This document shows, piece after piece, positions 33,891-46,249 of a stretch of 64,000 nt of DNA. This DNA comes from Sipunculus nudus (taxonomy: Eukaryota; Annelida; Sipuncula; Golfingiida; Sipunculidae): the NCBI GenBank assembly GCA_026874595.1, contig CM049311.1, forward strand, positions 75,528,453-75,592,452. The letters run 5' to 3'. Position 1 is the first letter of the stretch; each line of letters begins with the position of its first letter. The position numbers were made by a program, and so were the translations under genes. The notes under the pieces are model-generated. The model saw only the letters and a program-made list of their open reading frames with translations, was not told the origin of the DNA and did no database searches.

Positions 33891-36530
33891 ATTTTTAGCT
33901 CAGCTGACTATAAGTCATCTGAGCTATAGTCGTGGTCCATTGTCCGTCGTCCGTCCATCTTTCCGTCCGTCCGTCCGTAGATGTGGCACGTTTTGAAACC
34001 GTAAGACCTAGGAATCCAAAATTCGGCATAATGTTAGATGTCCCCAAGATCTCCTACCAAGCCGAAAACTGGGTCTTTGCGACTTCGTTCCTTTGAGAAA
34101 TTAAGGAAAAACCTCGATTTTTTATTAAAAACCTATTTTCACACTTCAGGACTGCCTAATATCAAAACTACTCATCTGTTTTTCCTCATATTTACCATGA
34201 ATATTCCCCTATATAGTTCCTATATACATGCCAGAAACTATGTCTGTATTTTATAATTCAAAAAAGTTATGGGCCCAAACATAATGCATTTTGTAAAAAA
34301 TCAGGAAAGATATTTGATCACTTAACACAAAACATGTTAAAGCTATTGATTTTATTCCAGTAATATAACTTTAATTAATCAAAATTAAATTGTATACCCA
34401 AAATTAGATCAAAATCTTTTAAATTTTTTGAAATATGAACAAAAATAAAAAATTGGTACCTTAAATTTTGCCCAACTATGACCATAGCACATTTTTTTCC
34501 TGTAAGTACTGTGGATTTAATTTTCACAGCATGATTATGTTAGCATTTTTTCTGTTAACACCAAAAATTTGAAACCAGTTGATCAAAAACTGTAGATTTT
34601 ATTCAAGTTTTCAAGCACCATGTAACATATTGTTTACATCAACTTGTGTTATGCAGTTTGCAAGAGCTCAGCTCCCCATCTTCAGCTCTCAGTTCCTAAA
34701 ATTGGCATACAATTAGATGTCTCCAAAATCCCCTATCATGCCAAGAATTTGGTCACTAGGACTTAATACCTTCGAGATATTAATGAAAAACTTCAATTTT
34801 CCATTAAAAACCCATTGTTACACTTCAAGACAGCCTAATATCAAAACCACTGGTCTGACTTTAATCATATATAATATATATATTTTTCTATACATTCTCT
34901 ATGCACATGCCAGAAAATGATGTCAGTATTGCGTAATTGTTTAAAGTTATGGGCCCAAACATAATGCACTTTGTAAAAAATCAAGAAATATATTTACTCC
35001 CTTTACAAGGGGATTGCTGAAGCTAGAGATTTTTTGTCAGGGATGTAACGTTATTTAATCAAGATTCAATTGAATACCCAAAATTATTTCTGAATTTTTC
35101 AAATTTTATAAGTTATTAGTATAAATATAAAATTAGTACCTTAAATTTTGCCCAACTTTGACCATAGCACGTTTGTTTCCTGTGAGCACTGTTGATACAA
35201 TTTTCATATCATGCGCTGCACGCATAAGGATTTCAGCTTTTTAGTTTAGAAAGCTGAAAGAAATTGGCCAAAAATTGTAGCTTTTATTAATGTTTTTATG
35301 AGACCATGTCAGACCTTGGCTCTCTCAAGCCCCTCTTGAGTCACCTGTATGTTGACCTTGTTGAACTTTTAGCAAATTATGCATGCTTGACGCGAGGCAT
35401 TCACTGGGGCAGCCAGGCAGCTTATGACCAGCCACAGTTGATAAAGGAGTCCAACCCAACTCATCTAGTAGTTTTAACCAACAACATAACAATAAACAAT
35501 AAATTAATAAATTTTTATTGATTTTAAAAACAAATTAAAGAAAAATAGAAAAGGAATTTGTTAGTTTATAATAAAAGGAAATTAACTTGCAGTTACTGAT
35601 GATATAAGAATCTTGTATCGATTGATAGAATGTCACATATTCCAAATAACACCATGCAGTATTTTTCAGTTCAATTTTAATGATAAAAAAGTAAATCATA
35701 TTATTCATTACTAATCATTAGGGATCATATGAAGGAAATTAATGATAGACAAAGATGCAGTTGATAATATTAATTTAGATTCCTACTGTGTCTTATGTGT
35801 ACATTGATGTGAAATTAGTCCAAAATGAATATATTACATTTATTTTTTTTAATATAAATAAAAGCCATAAAACCAGGAACTTATGATCATTATTTAAATG
35901 TGTGAATTTTGTTTATTCTGGATTCTCAACATGATTGTTTGGTGAAAACTATATAAATACCAGACATGGTGCAAATACTTTGCAATTGAAAATTAAATAC
36001 GAATATGAATATGTACTCCATTATAAAATTTCTTGCATAAAGAATGGGAATTCAGGTAAAAATGAAAGTATATGAATACCAGTGCAAATACTTTCAAAAT
36101 GTATTCATGAATGCATTCATGAATATATTCTTTAATATTATTTTAACAATCATTTCAGTTATATTTCATTTTAAAAAATCATACGATTCTCTTATTATTT
36201 TTAATAAAAATTATATTTGGGACAATATTTGTATTTTTTAATAAATAGTTAAACTCTTATATTATATGTTCTGCTTATAAGTTATATGGCCAAGTCAAAA
36301 TCTGTGTGACAATAGTACTCCATTTGTTAATAATAATATAAATAAAAACAATCCTCTTCCCTGTCTCCAAAGGTATTATCAAAATCATACATAAGCTAAA
36401 CAACATCAAATCATAATACAGCTTATTTTTATTACCACACTAAACCTGCATGTGCCTCATTTCTAAATCATATTTTTTTATCATATATAACAGCTGAGCG
36501 CCGTGACCCATAGGTCCCTTGTTTATTTTT
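33891..36530. mobile_element. 2.6-kb element with terminal hairpin and ATTTTT duplication
   Basis: The element is 33897-36524, flanked by ATTTTT at 33891-33896 and 36525-36530. Its first 29 bases form a hairpin (13-bp stem with one mismatch, starting AGCTCAGCTGACT). The 9-bp string CAGCTGAGC near the right end (36491-36499) is the inverted match of GCTCAGCTG at the left end. It ends in CCCTTGTTT. A (CCGT)n-rich stretch follows the left hairpin (33943-33980). Inside are two tandem copies of about 678 bp (34018-34695 and 34696-35300). A related shorter piece lies at 44430-44915. I associate this AGCTCA...CTTGTTT family with bivalve genomes. No protein is encoded and the class is unknown. Confidence 0.6.
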
Positions 36531-37160
36531 GATATGCAAATTACCGTTTTGCATTGATGCAAAAACATTTTTTTTTTCAGAATAGCCATTGCACATCTTG
36601 ATGATTAGTCAAACATGATGTTTTCACCTTTGTTCTCGCAATCATATTAGATTGTAGTGGGACCAACATAACAGTTCATGTTTCACTTTCATCTTATCAT
36701 TATGCAAATCAGTAAAGTCATTGAGGAAGATTCCACTATCTCTGATGTATAATGTCCCACGGGTTCATTAATTGTCTAATCATCATCTATCGAAATCATG
36801 CTCTTGCCAGCAAATAAATATATGACATTTCATATCATTATAAATGCATAATTGGCAACATGTATAAAACTTGTTCTATAATGTGGTCATCTTAAGTGTG
36901 TAGAAATTTCCTGAGGTCTATTGCTTACATGTATATTTAATGGTTTTCGATCATTATCGGTTTACCTTGAAATGATGACAAGTAATCCTAAAGGTATCAT
37001 GGGACCAATATCATCACAAATCTATCATAGATCTTGTATTAAGATAATTAATAGTTATTTCCTACTAGCTGGCAACTGGTCCAGTTTTAAAAAAAATAGC
37101 GCGGAACGGCGCAAATAACGGAACCATTCATGCAGTTTGGAAATTGGCTTCAGCTACAGT
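36531..37160. other. gene-free stretch
   Basis: AT-rich sequence before the small LTR element; no features seen. Confidence 0.5.
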
Positions 37161-37320
37161 TCTCAGGGTTTCGACAATGCCTGTCCCAAAATATGGGTGT
37201 TCTTTTAGGTTTGCGAGGTGCTACGCTTGTCCAGGTATATAAGGACCCGTTCACATCCTGGGCACATCCTATATCTTCGTTCGTTGGTTTTCCCCTCAGC
37301 AAATTGTCTTCGTAACAATA

Positions 37321-37340
37321 TGGGGGCTCGTCCGGGATGA
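37321..37340 (+). promoter_or_regulatory. primer-binding site, proline-tRNA, exact
   Basis: TGGGGGCTCGTCCGGGAT is identical to the textbook proline-tRNA primer-binding site used by gammaretroviruses such as murine leukaemia virus. It lies three bases after the LTR end. Confidence 0.85.
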
Positions 37341-37487
37341 CGATAAAATTTGTGGCCCAGGGAATAAGCTCACCAAAGTGTGACTTCTTGTACAGTTAAT
37401 CTTGTTCTGAAAGCAGAACGTTCTTAAGAGGGGGTGTGTTACGGGGTAACATAAAAGCGAACCAAACTGTCTCCCTAGTGAAGTTTG

Positions 37488-37560
37488 CTTTTCAGCGAAG
37501 CGGTTGGAACGCCGGACATGTGCGCCACCGACATGGGTTTGATTCCCGTATCGGCCCAGT
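37488..37560 (+). ncRNA. tRNA-like sequence within the 3' LTR
   Basis: Within the 155-bp LTR, an A-box-like CAGCGAAGCGGTTGG (37493-37507) and a B-box-like GGGTTTGATTCCC (37535-37547) are spaced as in a tRNA gene, and the segment looks like a tRNA for its whole length. The acceptor stem is not convincingly paired, so it is not called a functional tRNA. It may supply an internal Pol III promoter or be an absorbed SINE head. Confidence 0.5.
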
Positions 37561-37591
37561 ATTTTCTCCTGAGCAAATTGTTTTCGTAACA

Positions 37592-40500
37592 ACTGACACC
37601 TATACTTCCGCACTGCGGCCCCATGTGGGGTCTGCATCCTGTTTAAATTGCTTTACCACGCTGAACTTAACCATTTCATATAAGAAATCAAACTAGATGT
37701 TGGTAATAGCCAAGAGAACAGTTGAAGTCTCCCCCGACACCCGTGACTGAGCGAAAGAGGAAGTCAGGAGTATACGACCTTTAAAATGGGGTCAAGGTAA
37801 AAATAAATTTAAAATAAAATCAGGTCAAATTATCTGTCACCTATATGTGATTCCTAATATTGTGCCCAAGGTTATGTTTCTAAATATTAGTCATATTTCA
37901 GACCCAGCTGAAAACACGGGCTGAAAGAAGAAAATGTATACGATTGTTTTGCACTCTTTGACACCTAAGAAAGTCCAACATCATGAAATGTTGACCCACA
38001 TATTGAAATAGAAATACGCACATCAACCCGTCAAAGGCTTACTTAACGCAATATCTGAATGAACAATAAATTCACAGCCTTCAGCTCCAGATCTGACCAT
38101 AATGAAGAGAGGTATTGGTGTAAATGTTTAATATTTTGTTAAACTATTGGACAGGAACGGTCTTATGATTATCAAAATATATGGAAGTTATATTCAAGAA
38201 ATACCATCTAAAAACTAGTCTCAGTTGAAACCAAGCGAAATATCTACGTTTTACCATAGCAAGGGCGTGGATATAATCGGAAATTTTCGGGTTGGACAGG
38301 ACAAAGTGTACCTTACCAGTATTAGGACCACAGGCGCTCAATGCATAAAAATAACCTGTGGGCGATAAAACAAGCATTACAGATTATTATAGCACTAAAA
38401 AACTTGTTTTCCTTACTTGGAGGTGCTTTTCATCTGGCATAATTTCATCCGAGTGAACGTAGGAGCAGACGCGTTACAAGCTAATGTACCAGATGCAGGC
38501 GGCGGACAGCGTTGAACAAAATAAAAACATAATCACATTAAGAAAAATTATGTAAAATGAGGAAAAACGGAATCCTTTTATGCAGACCTGGCATTGATAT
38601 ATGGCCGTACTTTTAAATGGTAGGCAAATTTAATGGACCATTCATTTATAAACAACAACTACATATATATTTTATATTCCTGCATGACACATTTTAGACA
38701 AATGCTATCTTTTCTTTTTGGGTAACCATTACTGTTGCACATTTACATGTAAAATAAATCATCAGGTATAAATGTAGAACACTTGCAGATTTTTTTAAAA
38801 CACAAAACAAAGACTTATTTAAAGTTACAAAAAGGCAGCCATAAATTCTCGGTAAAATCTAGAATCCGCTGACGCGCTTCATCATGTCATCTTTTTTCTC
38901 CTTCTCCTCTCGAATTAATATTTGCTTCTTAAATAAGATTCATTCGAAGTATTTTTTAATTATAGCATTTCATAAATGACTTCGAAAATGGAACAGAACT
39001 TGTAAGCTTGCAGTATATACCGCAATAAGATGTTAAATGCACTTTCTTCGTCAATCGGAGGGGATGACTTCAACATCCTAATTTGGGTAGATATATAGGT
39101 TGCTGTAAGTACGTAAGAGGCTGACCAGTTTAATCTGGACACGGAATATTATGACAAACGTGAGCTCTGCCCCTCTGCTGTATATGGGATGCTGGCAGAT
39201 ATGGACTTGTGCAATACCCGCTTGCGTTGTGCTTCAGCAGAACTTTATATAGATGTAAAGACAAATCCAGTAGCACAGAGGCAACAATACCTATTACGAA
39301 GTATTGCTGAGAGGACTATAACTTATGAGGGGTCAGCCCTATATATGTTCCTCGGTATCAATGTTCCCCGGTACCTGTGTCCCTCAGATCTCTCTGTTTT
39401 TTTTTTGCTGTTACGGAACAGTATAACAGACATCACAATGACATAAAAAAATTGGTTGTGCTTGTGAGGCATAACGCACACACCCTAGTCCAGCATAGGA
39501 GTGTATGCACATACAGAGGAGCAAAATATTGAATAAATTCATGAAAACGTTAGTTTAGTGTTGGACTCAGGAAACTACAAATGACAGAGAAACCATATGT
39601 ACGATTTCGTAGATGTAAGCACCTGAATGATAGATCTCTGCATTACATGGTTTATTATAAAGTACATTTTAAAGTTTATTATCACCTAAGAGGATAAGTT
39701 CGAGCAGGTCTTATTAAAGGAACAATCATATTGATTTAAAAGCCAAGCAGCAGTTCATAGGATAAATAATTATAAACCTGTATTTGTTACTTTATTTTCC
39801 CCGTCAAGCTCCATGTCCTATATATTGTGCGAAAGGGGCTAAAATCACACAAAAAGAAACAAGACAGACTGTGTCCATTTGTGCGGTGCAAAGTGCGGCC
39901 TTGCCTTGGTGCAAGGCTGAGAATTACACACCAGGTGACCCGGGCTCCATACTCAGCCTTGAGTATGTTCTTACGAAATATCGTAGCGGTCCTTCTGATG
40001 TATCAGAAGGAAAGAATAAAAGAGTAATTAAGAATAAGATGTAGCTTAAACTATGTTCACTCTACCTATATATCCTTTATATATCAGTTTCCATACATGT
40101 GGAGTCTCCTGTTTATGTTATATATGATATAACAGCATTTTATCATGAAGAGAAGAGCAGAAGACCATCACTGACACAGCCATGTTGCTGAGGCATGAAC
40201 TCTGGTCACCCATGACCTGACCTGTGACCTGACCTCTGGTGTACCAGAGTAATTTATTGCTAATAAATCTATTTTAAAAAATCTTATTTCATGAATAATA
40301 CTTATGAGTAAATGATAATATATGGCTTCAATAAGTCCTTTATAAGTTTATGGCTATATCATTTAAGGTTTTAACAAATTTGCCTATGGAAGTTATGGAA
40401 ACAATATTTACTATAATTTATTGGGAACAATAATCAGAGGACAACTTTTCTCATATCAATAAGGTCAAGGACAGGGTCATGTGACAAAAGATAAACATGA

Positions 40501-41026
40501 CCGCATGGCAGGCTAAAAAAAACCACAGGAGTTGAAATCTTAACAATTTCCTTATAAGGGCACTTCTACATAATTTATTTTTACTCCAGAACAGTTTATT
40601 AGCCATTATTGGTAAGAAATTTGCTAAATTGCCGCCATTTTCTCTGTTTATTTTGCAAATATCCCAATATACCCCTGCTACGCTTTTCCATAAGAGGATC
40701 CCCATAACTGAAATCTCATTTCAGTTATGAACCCATAACAAAGTGCGGCCTGGCATGTGGCTGCGGATACGTTTTTGGCACCCGAATCATGTAGCGGTTT
40801 ATACGCATATGCATGGGGAAACGCAAAAGTGGCCACAGGACCTTACTTGCCGTATGGATATTTCCTCTCTGATGACAACAGCTGACTCTTAATTCCAGTT
40901 GATGTCATCTTATTATTGGAGATAGCATGTGAAGTTATCATGCATCAGAGCCTTTTTATGTCCAGAGAGATTTGAAAGTTCTCCTAATGGTGGTTTGCTC
41001 CTTGTCCCTGTATTCGCCTTTTCTTT
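37592..41026. other. gene-free stretch with small hairpins
   Basis: No gene recognised in 3.4 kb. Two perfect hairpins share a TGTA loop: CCTTCTGA/TCAGAAGG at 39991-40010 and CTCTGG/CCAGAG at 40234-40249. A clustered TGACCT repeat lies at 40213-40235. The longest frames (for example plus 39189-39446, minus 40451-40705) have no domain. Confidence 0.5.
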
Positions 41027-42499
41027 CACCCGTCATTGTTGTTTTCTATTGTTTATTCTATTATTTTTCATTACCATGTAAGCTGCAGCAATTTAAATCA
41101 TCTGTTCCTGATAAAGCAAATGTTCTAATGTCATTGTGCTGTCCCTGCTTGGTCAGTTTCACAGTAGCATTTAAAGCATTTTTCAAGAGGTATGGAGGTT
41201 ATTAATATATCATATATTGAAAAATATATGTTCAATATTTTAAAACTGTTGAAGGAAGTTTATGATAAATAAAAACATGAAGTGGAAAACGAAACTTTCA
41301 ATGCACCCGTCATTGTTGTTTTCTATTGTTTATTCTATTATTTTTCATTACCATGTAAGCTGCAGCAGTTTAAATCATCTGTTCCTGATGAAACAAATGT
41401 TCTAATGTCATTGTGCTGGCCCTGACACGTTGTTTGAATGTTGTAGATTTCAGGGTCACAGCTGGCCAGAGTTTTTGTCCCTAACCCCCGGCAATCAAAC
41501 GTGATGTTGATTACACCGTCCTTGACCTAAACCATGTTACTGTTACTTAAGTTAACAGGTTTATCAAATATTATTTTGAATCTGTTTCATAATTTGAAGG
41601 GACCTCTTTCATTATTTGTCCGGATAACCACCCGAGAACCTTTACACATGAACAGAAATGACAGCAGTTTTTTTCTTTTTTTTTGGGGGGGGGGGTGTTA
41701 GAAAGGAGTATGAGTTACTGCTTTCTGCAACTTATCAGACACTATATAATGGCAAAGTTTGGGCGGTATATGTCACAAAAATAGAATGTATGAAATAAAT
41801 GTACCATAGAAAGTACTCTGATCATCAGCATGGAAGGAAGATAACCTCGAGCAGACTTTCATCAAATTGAGGTCAGGCTATGTCTTAGATGTTTACTGAG
41901 CTCATATTATCAGTCTTTATGAATCCTATCTATGTCGTTCTTTCTGTTACCAAACCATTTCTAAAGAGTAATTTGATTTCAAGAATTTCCCAAGAATTTC
42001 GACTAACTCAACAAGCTGAATATGAGATCTGAGACTATCGATTAAATAACTGATTTAATACAATAATAAAATCTGGAATCACACAATATTGTATTCAATT
42101 ACTGTGTTTGCCTATTGAGTTAACAGACATTTGGAAGAGATAAAAGTTTGTAAAAAACACAATGTTACATTATCCACAAAAGCGCTCTTAAATTCATATT
42201 CTGGTAAATAGTGTTTGGAAATATAAAGGAAAAAGATTCTCAAACGTCTTTCTGTCTCTTTTCAAGTTTATTAGACGTTTTTGATATTCAAAACGCAGCA
42301 CTTTATACCTCACCCAGGAAGCTTTTCTTTTTAAGATAAATTTAAAGTTTCACCGTAACATTTAAAGCATTTTGCAAGAGGCATGGAGGTTATTAATATA
42401 TCATAGATTGAATAATATATGTATACTATTTTAAGACGGTTGAAGGAAGTTTATGATTAATAAATACATGAATTTGAAAACGAAACTTTCAAAGCGCAT
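41027..42499. repeat. local direct duplication A-B / A'-insert-B'
   Basis: Segment A (41027-41145) is repeated at A' (41304-41422). Segment B (41155-41303) is repeated at B' (42347-42496). In the second copy, A' and B' are separated by about 920 bp (41428-42346), which must be an insertion. The inserted part contains 41443-41551, related to 24850-24957, and a T/G-rich run at about 41672-41697. Confidence 0.8.
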
Positions 42500-43178
42500 G
42501 ACTCCGATATTAGGATTCGGAAATAAGGATGGGTCTCGCTTAACAGATGTTTCACACAATTTGTGCAATTTATCTAAAATATGGGGGTGAAATACTGTGT
42601 ATGATGTGTGAAATATTCTTGCTCGTCTTCGTAAGTAATCTATTCAAGCAGACAGATAGTTGGATCACAATGATACATTTTTTAATTGCAGAATATGCGC
42701 CAGACCCCTTCATTCTAAGGTCAACGATCGCATGTGCAGAATAACATACCGAATTTCTCAGCCAGGCTGAAGATAGGAGAGTGACAGTGCTGTCTTTTTT
42801 TACAGCGATTTGATGCTCTAATGGTCCCACGAGAGATGTTTTACTGAACCCAGGCCCCAAAGCTTAATCATTTCGAAATGAATTCACTGTAACCTGTCAA
42901 CCAACCAACCAGCATGACTATTTCCCTGTCTCTCTTATTCGAAAATAATATCCATGACAACCCGCGACAATTTGTTTCCAGGAAGAACCAATTAACATGT
43001 AAATACCTCTAACCTGACACACGTGATTATCAAAATAACAATTCTAAACCATGTCTATAATTTCTGTCTGGCACCTGCCTAATGATACATTGATTATAAT
43101 TTAGTGGCAGATTTGCAGCGTTTTGTTATGCCTTGCGTTCATCGTCGAGAGTTTAGCCAAGAATACTAAGATAAGTCA
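42500..43178. other. gene-free stretch
   Basis: Small open frames on both strands without recognisable features. Confidence 0.5.
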
Positions 43179-43660
43179 CATGGTATATACGCTCTTTACA
43201 CAGCACTTGACCCATAGCGAACAACCTATATCGTCAGCGCTGTTTGTTATGACCTTGTATCCTGAATCTCTACACCAGAGGGGAGCATGTATTTTGGTCC
43301 AATCAGATGAGACCCTGTGCTGGAAGACAAAACGGTTTACCAGCCAAGCGAGGAATAAACGAACCCAATGTTGTTCATTTCGTTTTGAGTGACAGCTCAT
43401 CGGCGACCGTTTGAACAGGCTACAGGCTCAGAGAGAATTGCCCCTCACGTGGTTTCTCGGCGGTGCCTGATGCCTGTCGAGTGTTTGTTGACTTGCATTA
43501 AATTGGTTACTAGTCACATCAGCAGTTTTTTCAGCAGACAGGCCGATGTGCACCACCTGGTGTTTGAGTGCATCATAAACGGTCAAAACACGCAGCGGGA
43601 AAATCAGTAGCTTCTTTAGAAGCGCAAGATTTCCACTGCCTCGGGAGCGTACATGGTATC
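43179..43660. mobile_element. MITE copy A, 464 bp, 9-bp target duplication
   Basis: The element is 43188-43651, starting TACGCTCTTTACACAGC and ending (reverse complement) TACGCTCCCGAGGCAG. It is flanked by CATGGTATA (43179-43187) and CATGGTATC (43652-43660), a 9-bp duplication with one change. It aligns with 49930-50629 in the same orientation but lacks about 250 bp of its centre. A 9-bp duplication fits Mutator-like elements, though other superfamilies make 8-9 bp. No protein; overlapping open frames are by-products. Confidence 0.75.
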
Positions 43661-44429
43661 CAGTTTTCATTTCCTCTTTGGTTATGGTGCCCGTGGAAAT
43701 GTATACTGGTGATTACTTCTGCGTTTAAAACCACTAGTGGTTACCTTAACCTTTATACCTATGTATTCATGAGATTAGAACGCCAGGTGATTTTAGAAAG
43801 CATATATAGCTTGCCCCCATTGGACTGGAGCAAATCAGTACAGAGAGTCGCACCTATATCTTTGGCCAACTGAACGTCAGAAATCGAAAAAAAAAGTTTA
43901 CACGTTATATTGTACTTTGTAAGCAACAGACAACGGTTTTCTCAAAAATCATCGCGTAAATCTGCCTGAAATAATGATATACAAGTGATGTGTACTCAGT
44001 TCATATAAGTTCATTCTGCAACTCCAAGTTTTAGTTTCAGAGGTTGAAGTCTCGATCAACATCTGTTCTTATTGGAGATCTTTATGCAAAGCATTGAGGT
44101 CTTATATACACTAAAGGCACTGCAGTGGGGTTCAAGTTATTAAAAACTGTATAGTAATCTTAGTTACAGGATGCAGACTACAATTTATTTATTGACATTT
44201 ATGTTCTAAAATATAAATATATTCTACATGTCTGTAATTATGAGAGTGGACCTTTGAAATTAATTGGATTACTTGTTCCTCAAGTAGAGCAGTTCCACCC
44301 GGCAGAGATTTAGATTTCATATTAGAGAGGTTTCTTAGTAGGGAGCAGCTGAGAATACGGAAAAAATAAATTAGTGAGAAATTTTGAATTAACAACCATT
44401 TTAAAACTCTACCTAAACATACAAGTATT
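43661..44429. other. gene-free stretch
   Basis: Nothing recognised on either strand. Confidence 0.5.
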
Positions 44430-44915
44430 TTTTTTTAAAACAGATGACTTTAGTCATCTGAGGTATAGTTAAATTCCGTTGTCGTCTATTGTCGTCAGAC
44501 CGTTGGACTGGTCTACAAATCTAAAATTAAACAGACAGTTAGATTTCCATAAGTTCTCCTATACTTAACCCACAACTGGGTAACTGCGACCTTGTTTCTT
44601 GGAGAATTTAAGGGAAAATCTTAATTTTCCATTGAAAACTTATACAATCAGGACAGGACTGCCCTGTATCAAAACCACTCGTTTGGTTTTGTGTTCAAAT
44701 TTATGCTAAATATTCCTCTATATATTTCCTATGTGCGAGTCAAAAATCCAAAATCTAAAATTCAGCATACGGTTAGATGTCTATAAGTTCTCCTACCATA
44801 CCCAAAACTTGGTCACTGTGACTTCGTTCCTTTGAAAAATTAAAAAAAAAAACAATTTTCCATTGAAAATCTATTTTTATAGGTCAGGACTGCTATGTTA
44901 CAAACCTAGGGCTAG
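44430..44915. repeat. partial copy of the AGCTCA-type element
   Basis: It begins with a hairpin CAGATGACT/AGTCATCTG and carries two tandem pieces 236 bp apart (44518 and 44754). Both match the internal repeat of the 33897 element (TTAGATGTC...AAGTTCTCCTA...TTTTCCATTGAAAA). No right end is seen, so it is truncated. Confidence 0.6.
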
Positions 44916-45019
44916 GTATCGCCCTCAAATTTCGTATCGCAATACATTGCAATATTTGGAACAACGTATTGCGTTAATAACATCGTAACAAATTCATGAG
45001 AAATAAGTGTGTTTTCTGT

Positions 45020-45022
<3 letters not shown>

Positions 45023-45070
<48 letters not shown>
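45023..45070. repeat. (TA)n microsatellite
   Basis: About 48 bp of TA dinucleotide. Confidence 0.97.
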
Positions 45071-45072
<2 letters not shown>

Positions 45073-46249
45073 TTAATATAATTATCATTAATAATTCTTT
45101 ATCATTTTAAATATCATGATACAATAATAATTTTGTGGATCAGATTTTTTTTCAAACACGAAATATATGGCAACATTTTATTTACTAAGGTACTGTAGAG
45201 ACTGCTCAAAGCTTTCTTTTCATAATACGATACGAAATTTGGTGGCGATACCAAGCACTAATTTTATGTTGTAAGGTAAGGCTAGTAGAGGATATGGTAT
45301 ACACATTTAACGTTATGAATTTATTACTGATGATAACAACGTAGTACACAGTTGAAGGGGTCCAGTCACCTTTAAAGCATGTTGAGTTAACACGAAAAAT
45401 AGTTTCTTCCCTTTAACATAAATATGTAACTGCCGAAACATTGCCTTGAAACCGTTTGCTTACTCCTGTAAACGAGTGCTGAAAACAGTGAACCGGGCGC
45501 GATAGCGGGTGTCAACATAAACACAGTGCGTGAGGCCGTGCACAGCGCGGAGCCTCAACACGTGTCAATCAGGGGAAAACCTGACTGACTTAGCCAAAAA
45601 TATAATACATGTTCCCGCAGGCTGAAACACCGCGTGTTGCCCCTATTGATCGGACCTACTGTCACGCGGCCTTGTTTGGTAAACAGACACACGTTGACTG
45701 TGTTTACCAACACGCAGAGTCATAACAAGGTTTTAAACAGTCGTATGCGAGGAAATGAGCCTGTGTGTTGGGATGGTTTTGCTGGGAAACCTTTGTATAA
45801 AAGAAAAACTGAACCGATAGTGTGAAAGAATAGGCATAATATTGATCCTGATTATGTCCCTATAAGGCATTTTTTTGCGTTTAAATAGTTTTGTGTAAAG
45901 AGAGTTGCCAGCCAGTCTTCATGTTCACATATTGGAATATAAACCCAAGTTGTGTGTTAATTACAGGGTAGGTTGACGTTTGATCAATGTGACCCAGATA
46001 ACCTACTTATTATTGCCTTTTTGTTACAGAGGCTTTATATAGAAGCCTACATGTTGAAGGGTAAAAAGAGCCCGGACAAATAACTTGATATTTTATTTTG
46101 CCTTTTTGCCACAAGACCTTTCAATGTTATTATTTTTTTCACTTAAGTTCCTTAATTATAAAATATGTATGTAATAAACAAAAATTAATATTACAGAAGA
46201 AAAAAATTGTCATCCAAAGCTAATAGAAATTGAATAAATTACATATGGT
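45071..46249. other. gene-free stretch
   Basis: Unremarkable except for a GC-richer patch at 45.48-45.56 kb; no gene seen. Confidence 0.5.

Larger units (their letters stand above)
37165..37591 (+). mobile_element. very small LTR element (TRIM-like)
   Basis: A 5' LTR-like region ends GCAAATTGTCTTCGTAACA at 37317. After three bases comes an exact proline-tRNA primer site, TGGGGGCTCGTCCGGGATGA (37321-37340). A mere 96 bp follows, ending in a purine tract AAGAGGGGGTG (about 37426-37436). A second LTR at 37437-37591 has inverted ends TGTTACG/CGTAACA and the same GCAAATTGTTTTCGTAACA tail. There is no room for any protein, as in TRIM elements. The 5' LTR has a TATATAAGG box (37236-37244) and resembles the 3' LTR only in the last 30 bases, so its start (about 37165) is a guess. 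Confidence 0.65.
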
